This document shows positions 43,947 to 53,154 of a DNA stretch of 64,000 nucleotides, in pieces. Each line of letters opens with the position of its first letter. Positions within the stretch are counted from its first letter, which is position 1. The stretch is from AC-32 sp963766375 (GTDB taxonomy: Bacteria; Actinomycetota; Thermoleophilia; Gaiellales; Gaiellaceae). The translations under genes and the position numbers were made by a program. The notes under the pieces were generated by a model. It made no database searches and was not told where the DNA came from. It worked only from the letters and a program-made list of their open reading frames with translations. The stretch covers positions 287,846 through 351,845 of the forward strand of contig CAVXZG010000006.1 of the NCBI GenBank assembly GCA_963766375.1. Direction: 5' to 3'.

Positions 43947-46900
43947 TTGCCCACGGGCACGGTGACCTTTCTGTTCACCGACATCGAGGGCTCGACGCGA
44001 CTGCTCAAAAAGCTCGGGCGCGACCGCTACGGCGAGGTGCTGAGCACGCACAACCGGCTGCTGAGGGCCGCCTTCACCGAGGCGGGCGGGATCGAGATCG
44101 ACACGAAGGGCGACTCGTTCTTCGTCGTCTTCCGCAGCGCCGGGGCCGCGGTCGCCGCTGCCGGGGCCGCTCAGCGCGCGCTCGCCGAGCACGACTGGGA
44201 CGACGGCACCGGTGTGCGGGTGCGGATGGGCCTGCACACGGGCGAGGCGAACGTGGGGAGCGACGGCTACGTCGGCTACGCGGTTCATCAGGCTGCGCGC
44301 ATCGGCGACGCGGGGCACGGCGGCCAGGTGCTCATCTCGAGCACGACCGCCGGGCTCGTTCGCCACGACCTGCCGAGCGACCTGGATCTGCGCGATCTCG
44401 GCGAGACCGAGCTGCCCGACTTCGACCGGCCCGAGCGGCTCTTTCAGCTCGTGGTCCCGGGGCTGCCCGGTGCGTTTCCGCCGCTCGCGGCCCGCGAGCA
44501 GTCGAAGGCCAAGCCGCGCGCGCCGCGCCGGCGCACCGACGTGCCGGTCTCACGCTCGCCGCTGCTGGAGCGTGAGGTCGAGCTCGCCGCTCTGCATGCC
44601 GTGGTCGACGCCGCGCAGTCGGGCGCCGGCCGCTTGATCGCGATCGAGGGTCGCGCCGGGATGGGCAAGACGCGACTGGTGGCCGAGGCGCGGGCGCTCG
44701 CGGCCGAGGTCGGCTTCGAGGTGCTCGTAGCCCGCAGCGCCGATCTCGAGCAGGAGTTCGCCTACGGCGTCGTGCGCCAGCTCTTCGAGCCGTACCTCGC
44801 CTCGCTCGGGCCGGAGGAGCGCGACGAGGTGATGGCGGGCACCGCGGGCCTGGCCGACCGGCTCTTCGGCGACGACGAGCTGACCGGCACCGCCGCGGGC
44901 GACGTGTCCTTCGCCGTGCTGCACGGGCTCTACTGGCTCGCGGCCAACCTGGCGGCGCGTCATCCGACCGCGATCGTGATCGACGACCTGCACTGGGCGG
45001 ACGCTCCCACGCTGCGGTGGCTCACCTACCTTGCGCGCCGGCTCGAGGGGCTGCCCGTGCTCGTCGTGCTGGGCCTGCGTCCGCCGGAGTTGAGCGTGGA
45101 GACCGACCTGCTGACGGAGCTGATCGCCGATCCAACGGCACTCGTGATCCGCCCGAATGCTCTGAGCGTGTCAGCGGTCGCGTCACTGGCGCGAGAGGAG
45201 TTCGGGGTCGACCCGGAAGATGCATTCGTCGCCGCGTGTCACGCTGCGACGGGAGGCAACCCGCTCTTCCTTCGGGCGATCCTGGACGCGATGCACGGTG
45301 AGGGCTTCGCACCCACTGCCGAGAATGCCCGGCGGGTGCGCGAGCTCGGGCCCGAAGCCGTTGCGCGCGCAGTGACGCTTCGGCTCTCTCGCCTGCCGGC
45401 CGAGGCGAGGCGGCTCGCCGTGGCTGCGGCGGTGCTCGGCGACGGCGCCGAGCTCCGGGACGCGGCTGCGCTCGCCGAGCTCGACGACCGCCATCTGTCC
45501 TCGCTGGCTGCGACGTCGCTGGCCCGCGCCGACCTCTTGCGGGTCTCGACGCCGACCGTCGAGTTCGTCCACCCGGTTGTCCGGGCGGCCGTCTACGAGT
45601 CGATCGAGCCTTCCGAGAGGTTGCGCGCCCATCGCCGCGCCGCGGAGATCCTCGACCAGACTGGAGCAGAGCCGGAGCGCGTCGCCGCGCACCTCGTCCT
45701 GGTGCCTGCCGCGGGCGACCCGTTCGTCGTAGAGACGTTGCGGCTGGCCGCCGACCGCGCGCTCGTGCGCGGGGCTCCCGAAGCCGCGGTTCGCTACCTG
45801 CGGCGTGCGCTCGAGGAACCGCCCGGGGAAGACGCGCGCGTGGATGCGCTCCTGGAGCTCGGCCTCGCCGAGCAGCGTGTGGACATCGCCGCGGCCGCCG
45901 AGCACCTGGAGGAGGCGCTCGGATCGATCGAGCCGCCGCTCCGGCGCGCGCGGGTCGCGCTCGAGCTCGGCCGCTCGCTCTTCCGACTCAACCGAGGCCC
46001 GGAGGCCGTGCGGGTCCTCGACGACGCGATCGGCCGCCTCGGCGACTCGGAGCCGGAGCTGCGGGAAATGCTCGAGGCGGAGCTGATCAACTCGGCCGGT
46101 TTCGACAGCGCCGTGATCGAGGTCTCGCGTGAGCGGATTCGCCGCATCGACGAGGACGCGCTCGTCGGCGAAGTCGGCAGCGCGGTGCTGATCGCCACCC
46201 TGCGCTACTTCGACGCGAGGCGAGGCCTCAACCGCGACGCCGTCTGCCGGCTCGCGCAGCCGAAGTTCGTTGCCGCGCTGATCGAGAGCATGCCCTCGAT
46301 CGCGATCTCGTGCGCTGCCACCGCGCTGATGTACGCCGAGTACGACGAGGAGATCGACCGGTTCTTCGAGGCGATCATGACAGCCGCCAAGCAGCGGGGC
46401 CAGCTGGTCACGCTCTCGAACATGCTGTGCTTCCGTGGCCTCACCCTGGCCCAGCGCGGCGACCTCGGCGCGGCGATCGAGGACCTGCGGGAGTCGGACG
46501 AGCTCGTTCCCTACCTGCCCACCCAGCAGGGCGCGATCTACTTCCATTCGTACCTGGCAGACGTCCTCACCAACCGCGGCGAGCTCGACGAGGCGGAGGC
46601 GGTGCTGGCCGAGCTCGGGCTCCCGGAAGAGGTCGCCGAGAGCGGGCACCTGATCTTCTTCCTCGGCGCGCGCGGCTGGGCGCGCCTCGCGCGCGGGAAC
46701 CACGAGGGCGCGCGCAACGACTTCGAGCGGCTTGGCCGATGCATGGATGCCTTCGAGCTGCGCAACCCGGCAGTGGTCGCCTGGCGATCGCACCTCGCGC
46801 TGGCGCTGCTGGGCCTCGGCCGGCGGGACGAAGCGCTGGAGCTGGCGCGCGAGGAAGTCGAGCTGGCCCGGGCGTGGGGGGCCAAGAGGCCGATCGGCGT

Positions 46901-47369
46901 CGCCCTGCGGGTTCAGGGGCTGGCCGAGGGCGGAGAGGCAGGGATCGAGCTCCTCCGCGAGTCGCTCGAAGTGCTCAAGAGCTCGTCTGCGAAGCTCGAG
47001 CTGGCGCGGACGATGGTCGAGCTGGGCGCCGCGCTTCGCCGCGCGGGTAAGGACGGCGAAGCCAGTGACCTACTGCAGGAGGGCCTCGACCTCGCCGTTC
47101 GTGCCGGCTCCCAGCCGCTCGTCGAGCAGGCCGAGACGGAGCTGGCGGCGACCGGCGCGCGGCCGGAGCGCCTTCTTCTTTCGGGAGTCGAATCGCTGAC
47201 CGCGAGCGAGCGCCGCGTCGCCGACTTCGCCGCCGGAGGGCTTTCGAGCAAGGACATCGCTCAGGCGCTCTTCCTCACCACGAAGGCCGTCGACGAGCAC
47301 CTGAACGACGTCTACCGCAAGCTTGGGATCGATTCCCTCAGCGATCTGTCGCAGGAGCTCCGCAGCTAG
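43947..47369 (+). CDS. Class III nucleotide cyclase - AAA/STAND ATPase - TPR - LuxR regulator
   Basis: A 1140-residue multidomain regulator. Residues 1-165 form a class III cyclase: TVTFLFTDIEGSTRLLKKLG (first metal Asp), IEIDTKGDSFFVVFRSAGAA (second metal Asp), VRMGLHTGEANV. Residues about 205-560 form a STAND-type ATPase with P-loop IEGRAGMGKTRLVAEARALA and IVIDDLHWADAPTLRWLTYL. A helical TPR-like region follows (about 600-1060). The C-terminus is a LuxR helix-turn-helix, LTASERRVADFAAGGLSSKD then IAQALFLTTKAVDEHLNDVY. Likely a cytoplasmic switch linking cAMP or nucleotide signals to transcription; catalysis not proven. TTG start is best guess. UspA follows with a one-base overlap. Confidence 0.9.
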   Translation: MPTGTVTFLFTDIEGSTRLLKKLGRDRYGEVLSTHNRLLRAAFTEAGGIEIDTKGDSFFVVFRSAGAAVAAAGAAQRALAEHDWDDGTGVRVRMGLHTGEANVGSDGYVGYAVHQAARIGDAGHGGQVLISSTTAGLVRHDLPSDLDLRDLGETELPDFDRPERLFQLVVPGLPGAFPPLAAREQSKAKPRAPRRRTDVPVSRSPLLEREVELAALHAVVDAAQSGAGRLIAIEGRAGMGKTRLVAEARALAAEVGFEVLVARSADLEQEFAYGVVRQLFEPYLASLGPEERDEVMAGTAGLADRLFGDDELTGTAAGDVSFAVLHGLYWLAANLAARHPTAIVIDDLHWADAPTLRWLTYLARRLEGLPVLVVLGLRPPELSVETDLLTELIADPTALVIRPNALSVSAVASLAREEFGVDPEDAFVAACHAATGGNPLFLRAILDAMHGEGFAPTAENARRVRELGPEAVARAVTLRLSRLPAEARRLAVAAAVLGDGAELRDAAALAELDDRHLSSLAATSLARADLLRVSTPTVEFVHPVVRAAVYESIEPSERLRAHRRAAEILDQTGAEPERVAAHLVLVPAAGDPFVVETLRLAADRALVRGAPEAAVRYLRRALEEPPGEDARVDALLELGLAEQRVDIAAAAEHLEEALGSIEPPLRRARVALELGRSLFRLNRGPEAVRVLDDAIGRLGDSEPELREMLEAELINSAGFDSAVIEVSRERIRRIDEDALVGEVGSAVLIATLRYFDARRGLNRDAVCRLAQPKFVAALIESMPSIAISCAATALMYAEYDEEIDRFFEAIMTAAKQRGQLVTLSNMLCFRGLTLAQRGDLGAAIEDLRESDELVPYLPTQQGAIYFHSYLADVLTNRGELDEAEAVLAELGLPEEVAESGHLIFFLGARGWARLARGNHEGARNDFERLGRCMDAFELRNPAVVAWRSHLALALLGLGRRDEALELAREEVELARAWGAKRPIGVALRVQGLAEGGEAGIELLRESLEVLKSSSAKLELARTMVELGAALRRAGKDGEASDLLQEGLDLAVRAGSQPLVEQAETELAATGARPERLLLSGVESLTASERRVADFAAGGLSSKDIAQALFLTTKAVDEHLNDVYRKLGIDSLSDLSQELRS

Positions 47370-47797
47370 TGCGCCTGCGCCGCAAGAGCGACGACGGGCT
47401 CGCGGTTCGCCGGGTGCTGGTGGCGACCGACCGCTCGGAGACCGCCGAGCGCGCGGTGCGCTTCGCGACCGAGATGGCCGAGCGCTACGAGGCCGAGCTG
47501 TTCGTCCTCCGCGTGCTGCTCTCAGACGACGGCACCCGCGCTGAGGCCGCGCGCGAGCTGGCCGAGTACGCCGAAGGCTTGGCCGGCGAGCGGGGGCGCT
47601 CAGCTGTCGTGCTCGGCGAGGATCCGGCCGAGGCGATCGTCGAGGCCGCCAAGCGGGAGCAGGCGGACGTGCTCGTGGTCGGCAGCGTCGGCATGAGCGG
47701 CCGCCGGGAGTTCCTGCTGCGAAACGTGCCGAATCGGGTCTCCCACAATGCGCCCTGCACCGTGGTCATCGTCCAGACCCACCAGGATTCGAAGTGA
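47369..47797 (+). CDS. Universal stress protein (UspA family)
   Basis: A 142-residue UspA domain: VRRVLVATDRSETAERAVRF at the start, LFVLRVLLSDDG, and the ATP-binding loop VLVVGSVGMSGRREFLLRNV ending VSHNAPCTVVIVQ (G-x2-G-x9-GS-like pattern, slightly diverged). GTG start overlaps the stop of the cyclase-LuxR gene; 4-base overlap with the AarF gene. The three genes form one operon, probably a stress or energy-state unit. Confidence 0.9.
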   Translation: MRLRRKSDDGLAVRRVLVATDRSETAERAVRFATEMAERYEAELFVLRVLLSDDGTRAEAARELAEYAEGLAGERGRSAVVLGEDPAEAIVEAAKREQADVLVVGSVGMSGRREFLLRNVPNRVSHNAPCTVVIVQTHQDSK

Positions 47798-49371
47798 GCG
47801 CCGCCGCCGACGAGCGCCTGCTCGGCCGGGCGGCGCGGATCGCGAAAGTCCTCGGCAAGTACGGCTTCAACGAGGCGCGCCGCGACTCCGACCCACCGGA
47901 GCTTCGGGCACGTCGCCTGCGGGAGGCGCTCGAGGAGCTCGGTCCCACCTTTGCCAAGCTCGGCCAGATCCTCTCGACCCGGCCCGACCTGATTCCGCCC
48001 GAGGCCGTCGCCGAGCTCGCCGCGCTGCAGGACAGTGTCACGCCGCTCGACGAGCACGAGGTGGTGATCGTGATGGAGCAGGAGCTCGGGGTGCCGTGGG
48101 AGGACGTCTTCGCCAGCATCGAGCCCGAGCCGCTGGCCGCGGGCACGATCGGCCAGGTGCACCGGGCTGTGCTCGAGAACGGGGAGCGCGTGGTCGTGAA
48201 GGTGCAGCGGCCCACCGCGGAGGTCGACATCATGCGCGACCTGAGCCTGCTCGAGCTCTTCGCGCAGAAGACCGCGAACCGCGAGGCCCTGCGCAAGATC
48301 GTCGACCTGCCCGCCGCGATCGAGCACCTCTCGGAGTCACTCCGGCGCGAGCTCGACTTCGAGCTCGAGGCGCAGAACGTCGAGCGGCTGCGCTCGGCCT
48401 TGGTCGCCTTCCCGCGCCTGGGAGCGCCTCGCGTCTACGAGGAGCTCTCGACGAGCCGGCTGCTCGTGCTGGAGGAAATTCCGGGCGTCGCAGTTAGAGA
48501 CATCCCCGATGGTCCCGAGCGCACCGAGTCGGCCCGGCAGCTGCTCGAGTGCTACTACCGCCAGATCCTCGTCGAGGGTTTCTTCCACGCCGATCCGCAT
48601 CCCGGGAACATGCTCTGGTGGGACGGGCGGATCTTCTTCCTCGACTTCGGCATGGTCGGCGAGCTCTCGCCGGAGATGCGCGGCCAGCTCCTGCTCCTGC
48701 TGCTCGCCTTCTGGCAGGAGGACGTGCCGTTCCTGACCGAGGTCGTCCTGATCATGGCCGGCCCCGAGGCCGAGGATGCCGATGCGGCTGGGCTCGAGGC
48801 CGACCTGACTCAGCTCCTCCGCCGTTATCGGCACACCTCGCTCGGCGAGATCTCGCTCGGGCCGCTGCTACAGGAGATCGCGCACACCTCGACCCAGCAC
48901 GGCGTCCGGCTGCCGGCGCCGCTCGTGCTGACGGGGAAGGCGCTCGCGCAGATGCAGCTCGCCGCGACCGAGCTCGACCCCGAGCTCGACCCGTTCTCGG
49001 TCGTCGGGCGCTTCCTGATGAAGAACCTGATCGCGCGTGCGCAGGCCGGCGCCGACCCGAAGCGGCTCTTCTACGACGTGCAGAAGCTGAAGGTGCGCGG
49101 GGAGCGGCTGGTCGAGTCCTTCGAGCGGATCAGCGGCGCCCGGCCGGGCCAGCGGCTGCAGGTGGACGTGCGTGGGATCTCGCCGCTCGAGCACACGATC
49201 CGCGTCGCGGCGCGCCGACTCGCCATCGCGATCACGGCCGGCTCGGCGCTCGTCGCTACGGGAGCAACAGCCGCCGCGCCGAACGTCGACCGCTGGGTCC
49301 CCGTCACGCTCGGGGCGAGCGGGGCCGCGCTGGCGGCGCTGCTCCTGCTCGACCTGCTACGCCGCTCCTGA
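47794..49371 (+). CDS. ABC1/AarF/UbiB-family atypical kinase
   Basis: A 525-residue protein-kinase-like ATPase. ELGPTFAKLGQILSTRPDLI is the KxGQ signature of the family; PLAAGTIGQVHRAVLENGER is the Ala-rich nucleotide loop, then VVVKVQRPTAEVDIMRDLSL, the catalytic FHADPHPGNMLWWDGRIFFL and DFGMVGELSPEMRGQ. The C-terminus has two hydrophobic helices (LAIAITAGSALVATGATAAA and GASGAALAALLLLDLL). UbiB relatives support quinone or lipid biosynthesis and transport. No quinone genes lie nearby. GTG start with GTGA overlap to UspA. Confidence 0.92.
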   Translation: MSAAADERLLGRAARIAKVLGKYGFNEARRDSDPPELRARRLREALEELGPTFAKLGQILSTRPDLIPPEAVAELAALQDSVTPLDEHEVVIVMEQELGVPWEDVFASIEPEPLAAGTIGQVHRAVLENGERVVVKVQRPTAEVDIMRDLSLLELFAQKTANREALRKIVDLPAAIEHLSESLRRELDFELEAQNVERLRSALVAFPRLGAPRVYEELSTSRLLVLEEIPGVAVRDIPDGPERTESARQLLECYYRQILVEGFFHADPHPGNMLWWDGRIFFLDFGMVGELSPEMRGQLLLLLLAFWQEDVPFLTEVVLIMAGPEAEDADAAGLEADLTQLLRRYRHTSLGEISLGPLLQEIAHTSTQHGVRLPAPLVLTGKALAQMQLAATELDPELDPFSVVGRFLMKNLIARAQAGADPKRLFYDVQKLKVRGERLVESFERISGARPGQRLQVDVRGISPLEHTIRVAARRLAIAITAGSALVATGATAAAPNVDRWVPVTLGASGAALAALLLLDLLRRS

Positions 49372-49374
49372 GTT

Positions 49375-50567
49375 CTAGCGGCGCGGGACGATGAAGCGGG
49401 CGCTGCCGAGGGCCTTGTAGTGCGCAAAGCTCCGGCGTCCCAGCCCTGCCCAGACATACCACCGGTAGTGACCGGGGCCGAGGCGGTAACGGTGCCCTGA
49501 CCACTTCCACGCCGCGGGCAGGCCGAGCTCGTTCTTGACCGGCCAGGCGGCGAAGATGCGCTTCGAGCCCCGGAAGAGCTGGAGGTGGTAGTAGGTCGCG
49601 CGCCGCACAGCGTCCCAGCGGAGAATCGGCTTGCTCGACGCCCGCGGAACGTAGGGAAGCTTGCGCATGGTCAGAACCTTGGGGAGCGCGACGACCGAGA
49701 TCTTCCGCGAGGCGTTGCCCGCCTGGTCCGACGTCTGCACCGAGTAGGTGTACTCGAGACTGTGCTGGATCTTCTTGTCGGCGAACGAGCCTCCGGTGCC
49801 TCGGAAGACGATCGGCTGCTCCTTGTTCCCCCGCGCTGAACGCTGGACGACCGCACTGTCCGATGCACTCGACGAAGTCCAGCGGAGAACGTCGGCCGCG
49901 GCGCCGCTCGTGATCGTCACCTTGCTCAGCGCCGGCGCCGTCGCGTCGTAGCTGATCGCGACCGGCGACGAGGCGGTGTTCCCTGCGTTGTCGGTGCAGC
50001 CGCCCGCGACGGCGGCGCTCGCGCTGTCTGGTCCGCTGTAGGTCACCGACGTGCAGGAGGCGATTCCCGAGGTGGCGTCGCTGCCGCCCCAGCTGATCCC
50101 GACCGGCGTGGTTGTACCAGCCGTTGACAGTCGGGGCTCCTGGCGAGGCTCGCGGTCACGCCGGTGGGCGGGTCGGCGTCGATCTTGACGATGACATTGC
50201 TCGGTCGCGGTGTCGGACCCGCTCTGCGCGCTGCACGACGAGGTGAAGCCCGTCGTCGGGCCTGCGATCTTCGAGTTCCGTGCTCGCACCCCGCCAGTCG
50301 TGATCGCCGATGGGTCGCTGACTGCCAAGTGAACAACGATGTAGTTCCCGCCAGCGCTTCCCCGATACCAGCCGTTCGCGCCGGAAATCCCGTCGACCGT
50401 GTAGCGTGATCGGTGAGCGGGTCCGCAGCGGCGGAGCTGCGGACATCAGGACCGCCGAGCATCGAGATGGCGAGTAAGGCGAGAGACCGCCGAGTCGTCG
50501 CCCGCGTCAGGCCGAGCGAAACCCGTCTCCGTGTCGGCCGCAGAAACCGCACCGGACGGCGATGCAT
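49375..50567 (-). pseudogene. Secreted Ig-like/Fn3-like surface protein with several frameshifts
   Basis: The start at 50567 gives a basic N-region and signal peptide (RSLALLAISMLGGPDVRSSA). Frames then change several times between about 50410 and 50095; correct pieces include GISGANGWYRGSAGG, SDPSAITTGGVRARNSKIAG, VIVKIDADPPTGVTASLARS and VGISWGGSDATSGIASCTSV. From about 50090 to the stop the frame is clean: YSGPDSASAAVAGGCTDNAG, a beta-sandwich with a Cys pair, then VLRWTSSSASDSAVVQRSAR and RATYYHLQLFRGSKRIFAAW, Fn3-like. It is a secreted adhesion or structural protein next to the repeat-protein cluster. Decay versus sequencing error cannot be separated here. Confidence 0.6.
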
Positions 50568-50638
50568 AAGTCTCCCCTTCTCCCTCGGGTTATCCCTGCT
50601 TCTAGAAGCTTAACTCCCTGCAAACCAAGATGCCACCG

Positions 50639-51589
50639 CTATCGCTGGGGAGGTGGAAGAGGCGCGGGCGGCGTCCCTGCGCCTGAGGGTGGCGGAAGGG
50701 GATCGGGCCCGGCTGATCCGGAGCCCGTCGTTCGCTCGGTCACCGCCTGTCGAGGGGAGGACGCCGCAGAGTAGGTAGGGGTCGAGACCCTCGCCACGGC
50801 GAGCTCAGCCTGACCGCTGGACGAGGTGCTGCCGGAACGTGTGCTTGGCGACGAGGCGCGGGCGTGCTGGCGCACCTGCCGCGCGGGCTTCGCCTTCGTC
50901 GTGATTCGGGACCGGACGTTGGGCTTGGAGCGGGCGGGAGCGCTCTGCCGCGCCGACGACGGGCTGGATGCCGGCCGCGGGGCAGCTGCGTGATGGGTCG
51001 GGGCGTCTCGGCCGAGGTAGACGGCGGTACCCGCCGCCGCAAACAGCGCTGCCGCGACCGCCGCACCTCCTGCGGCCCAGCCCAGCCTCGGCCGCCAGGA
51101 CCGAACCGCAGGCTTGGCCGTCGTGGTGCGCGACGGCTGCTCGAAGCCGAGCGCGGCCGCCCAGTAGCCGATGCCGCCGTAACGGCTGGCGGCGACGTAG
51201 AGGTCGGACCGCCCGTCGGCCTTGAACTCACTGGCCGAAGGCCAGGTCTTTCGGCCGGCGCAGAAGTCCACGAGCGCGGCGTGGATGCGCTCGTTGGTCC
51301 AGTGACGCTGCCCCGCCGGGCGCGCCCGGCGGACGAACCGATAGGTGGTCGCGCGACCTCCGCCCACCCGCTCGAGGATCCCGGCCTCCACCAACTCGGC
51401 GAGATCGTAGGCCGCCTGAGAGCGGCTGACGCCGGCTAGGTCCTCGTATCGCCCGCGAGTCAGCCCGACAGACCCATCCTCGGCGAGCGCAGCCAGGACC
51501 CGCTCCTGCGTCGGGCTTGAGCTCGATTCGACGCTTGGAAGCTCGTTGCGGCATGGGCCCTCCCCTAGAGGCCTCCGATATTCCACCAT
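50639..51589 (-). CDS. Membrane-tethered winged-helix regulator with HNR-like repeat
   Basis: A 316-residue protein with an unusual order. Residues about 25-85 are a winged helix (RVLAALAEDGSVGLTRGRYE, DLAGVSRSQAAYDLAELVEA, GILERVGGGRATTYRFVRR). Residues about 95-150 resemble a homing-endonuclease-associated repeat DNA-binding module (WTNERIHAALVDFCAGRKTW, PSASEFKADGRSDLYVAASR, YGGIGYWAAALGF). Then a single membrane helix (LGWAAGGAAVAAALFAAAGT) and a long exported Ser/Pro/Arg-rich tail. It would be a DNA-binding protein anchored in the membrane with an outside sensor tail. A better ribosome site precedes ATG 51555 in another frame; one extra C near 51514 would join MPQRASKRRIEL to the winged helix, so the N-terminus is uncertain. 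Divergent from the surface-protein genes. Confidence 0.7.
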   Translation of the reverse strand: MVEYRRPLGEGPCRNELPSVESSSSPTQERVLAALAEDGSVGLTRGRYEDLAGVSRSQAAYDLAELVEAGILERVGGGRATTYRFVRRARPAGQRHWTNERIHAALVDFCAGRKTWPSASEFKADGRSDLYVAASRYGGIGYWAAALGFEQPSRTTTAKPAVRSWRPRLGWAAGGAAVAAALFAAAGTAVYLGRDAPTHHAAAPRPASSPSSARQSAPARSKPNVRSRITTKAKPARQVRQHARASSPSTRSGSTSSSGQAELAVARVSTPTYSAASSPRQAVTERTTGSGSAGPDPLPPPSGAGTPPAPLPPPQR

Positions 51590-51906
51590 AGCGCAGGATC
51601 CGTCGGGGCGACAGTGCCCGCCGAACGCCGTCGGTATAAGCAGCTCTTATCCTTCGCGCGCCTCGGCGAGCGCGAGCCCGGGTGGTCTGAAATCGGCGTT
51701 TGCAGCTTCGCGAGCGCGAGGTCGTCCTGTTGGAGCGAGCCTCGGCGCTTTCGTCCACACGGGGTTGTTGCTGCGTCCAACTCTTTTCAGAATCTCTAAT
51801 TCATTTGGTAATACAACGTCACGAAATATCGACTAGAAGCTGAGAATTTCACGAAAAAGCGTGTTGCAATGTTCTATGTATCCCTGCTACGGTCATTCCC
51901 GCAGAG
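51590..51906. other. 317-base control region of the surface-protein cluster
   Basis: No gene. The right half (about 51775-51890) is strikingly AT-rich for this window, with TAATTCATTTGGTAATACAA, AATTTCACGAAAAA and TTGCAATGTTCTATGTATCC. TTGCAA near 51863 with TACGGT downstream is one possible promoter of the surface operon; GGTAATAC is another candidate -10. It separates the divergent membrane-tethered regulator from the first surface gene, so it probably holds that regulator's operators. Confidence 0.5.
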
Positions 51907-53103
51907 ATGATGGCTTCCGCGCAGCGGTACAGACTTCTCGCGTCGCTCGTGAGCCTTGCGCTCGTGCTCCTGTACTCGCTTATAGCCACCGAGAAGGCTC
52001 GAGCGGACGACCTGAATCCTGCGGCGGATTCGGCCCTGAACAGCGCTCTGCAGGCAGCTGACGCTGCGACAGGCGCTGGCGATGGGGAGATGCAGGCCCC
52101 TCTCGACGAACCGATCCCGGCGCCGGCGAGCCAGGAAGCTTCGACTGCACAGGCGGCTGGCGCAGCCGCCACAACCACGCAGCAACAGCCCAGGAACCTG
52201 GTGATCTCGATCCGGATCAACAGCCCGGGCAACGACGGGCCGATCTCCCAGACGAATGTCGCCGGATCAGCCGCCGGCGCCTCGAATGACAGCTCGACCG
52301 GTCAGGGAGGCGCCCCCGGGGCGCAGCAGGCGTCCCAGCAGCAGGCGGCTACGGATCAGGCGGCAACAGCTGCGGCCACGACTACGCAGGGGCAGCCGCA
52401 GAACATCGTGATCCTGATCCGGATCAACAGCCCCGGCGACAACGGCCCCATTGACCAGACGAACACCGCAGTTGCTGCCTCGAACGCCGGCAACGTGAGC
52501 GCGACCACGCAGGGCGGATCCGGGAACGCCGGCGCGGACGAAACGGCTACCGGTGCCGGTTCCGACCCGCGGGCAGCGATAGGGCCGCCGGCGCAGCAAG
52601 ACGCGACCCCCGCTGCAGCGCTGCCGCGGATGTCGGTCGCTCTGCTCGCGCCGGCAGCCCCGAGGGGGGCTATCGCTACCGGTCACCGCATCGACAGGCC
52701 GGGGCCGGCGGCGCGCACGAATCATCGCCCGGCCGGCGATTCCGCCAACTCGGCTCCGAGCAGCACGCAGGCCGCATCGACCGAGCCCTCGGATCGTCTG
52801 GCTGTCGTGAAGTCCGGAACGCGCGAGCCTCTGACTCAGGTGAAGCCGGCGCCCAGCTCGGCTCCGGCGCGGGGCGACGGCGCTGCTTCCAGGAATCCGG
52901 GCGTCGGCCGGCGCGCCGTCGACTTGCTGGGCGAGCTTGCTCCCTCAGCGCAGCTGCAAGCGAGCGGCAGCGAGAAGGATGTCACGAACGCGGTCGTGTT
53001 CAGCCTGATCGCGGTCCTCGGAGCGTTCGCGGTCTTCTTCGGCTCGACGTACTGGTCCTCGGGGCTACGGCTGCCCGACCCGCGGAGCTGGCGACGCGGA
53101 TGA
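51907..53103 (+). CDS. Secreted low-complexity surface protein with C-terminal membrane anchor
   Basis: A 398-residue protein with signal peptide (LLASLVSLALVLLYSLIATE, then KARA-DDL). Two related blocks about 75 residues apart read RNLVISIRINSPGNDGPISQ then TNVAGSAAGASN, and QNIVILIRINSPGDNGPIDQ then TNTAVAASNAGN. Between them are Ala/Gln/Thr-rich linkers (QQASQQQAATDQAATAAATT). The middle is Pro/Ser/Arg-rich and disordered. A C-terminal helix (VVFSLIAVLGAFAVFFGSTY) and the short tail RLPDPRSWRRG anchor it in the membrane; there is no LPXTG. The QTN-rich blocks resemble the repeats of the larger protein downstream. Function unknown; likely anchor or nucleator of a surface fibre (inference). 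ATG 51907 or 51910. Confidence 0.75.
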   Translation: MMASAQRYRLLASLVSLALVLLYSLIATEKARADDLNPAADSALNSALQAADAATGAGDGEMQAPLDEPIPAPASQEASTAQAAGAAATTTQQQPRNLVISIRINSPGNDGPISQTNVAGSAAGASNDSSTGQGGAPGAQQASQQQAATDQAATAAATTTQGQPQNIVILIRINSPGDNGPIDQTNTAVAASNAGNVSATTQGGSGNAGADETATGAGSDPRAAIGPPAQQDATPAAALPRMSVALLAPAAPRGAIATGHRIDRPGPAARTNHRPAGDSANSAPSSTQAASTEPSDRLAVVKSGTREPLTQVKPAPSSAPARGDGAASRNPGVGRRAVDLLGELAPSAQLQASGSEKDVTNAVVFSLIAVLGAFAVFFGSTYWSSGLRLPDPRSWRRG

Positions 53104-53154
53104 GCCGCGGCGCTCGTCAGCCGACTGGACGAATCGCACCGTGACGATTGGACG

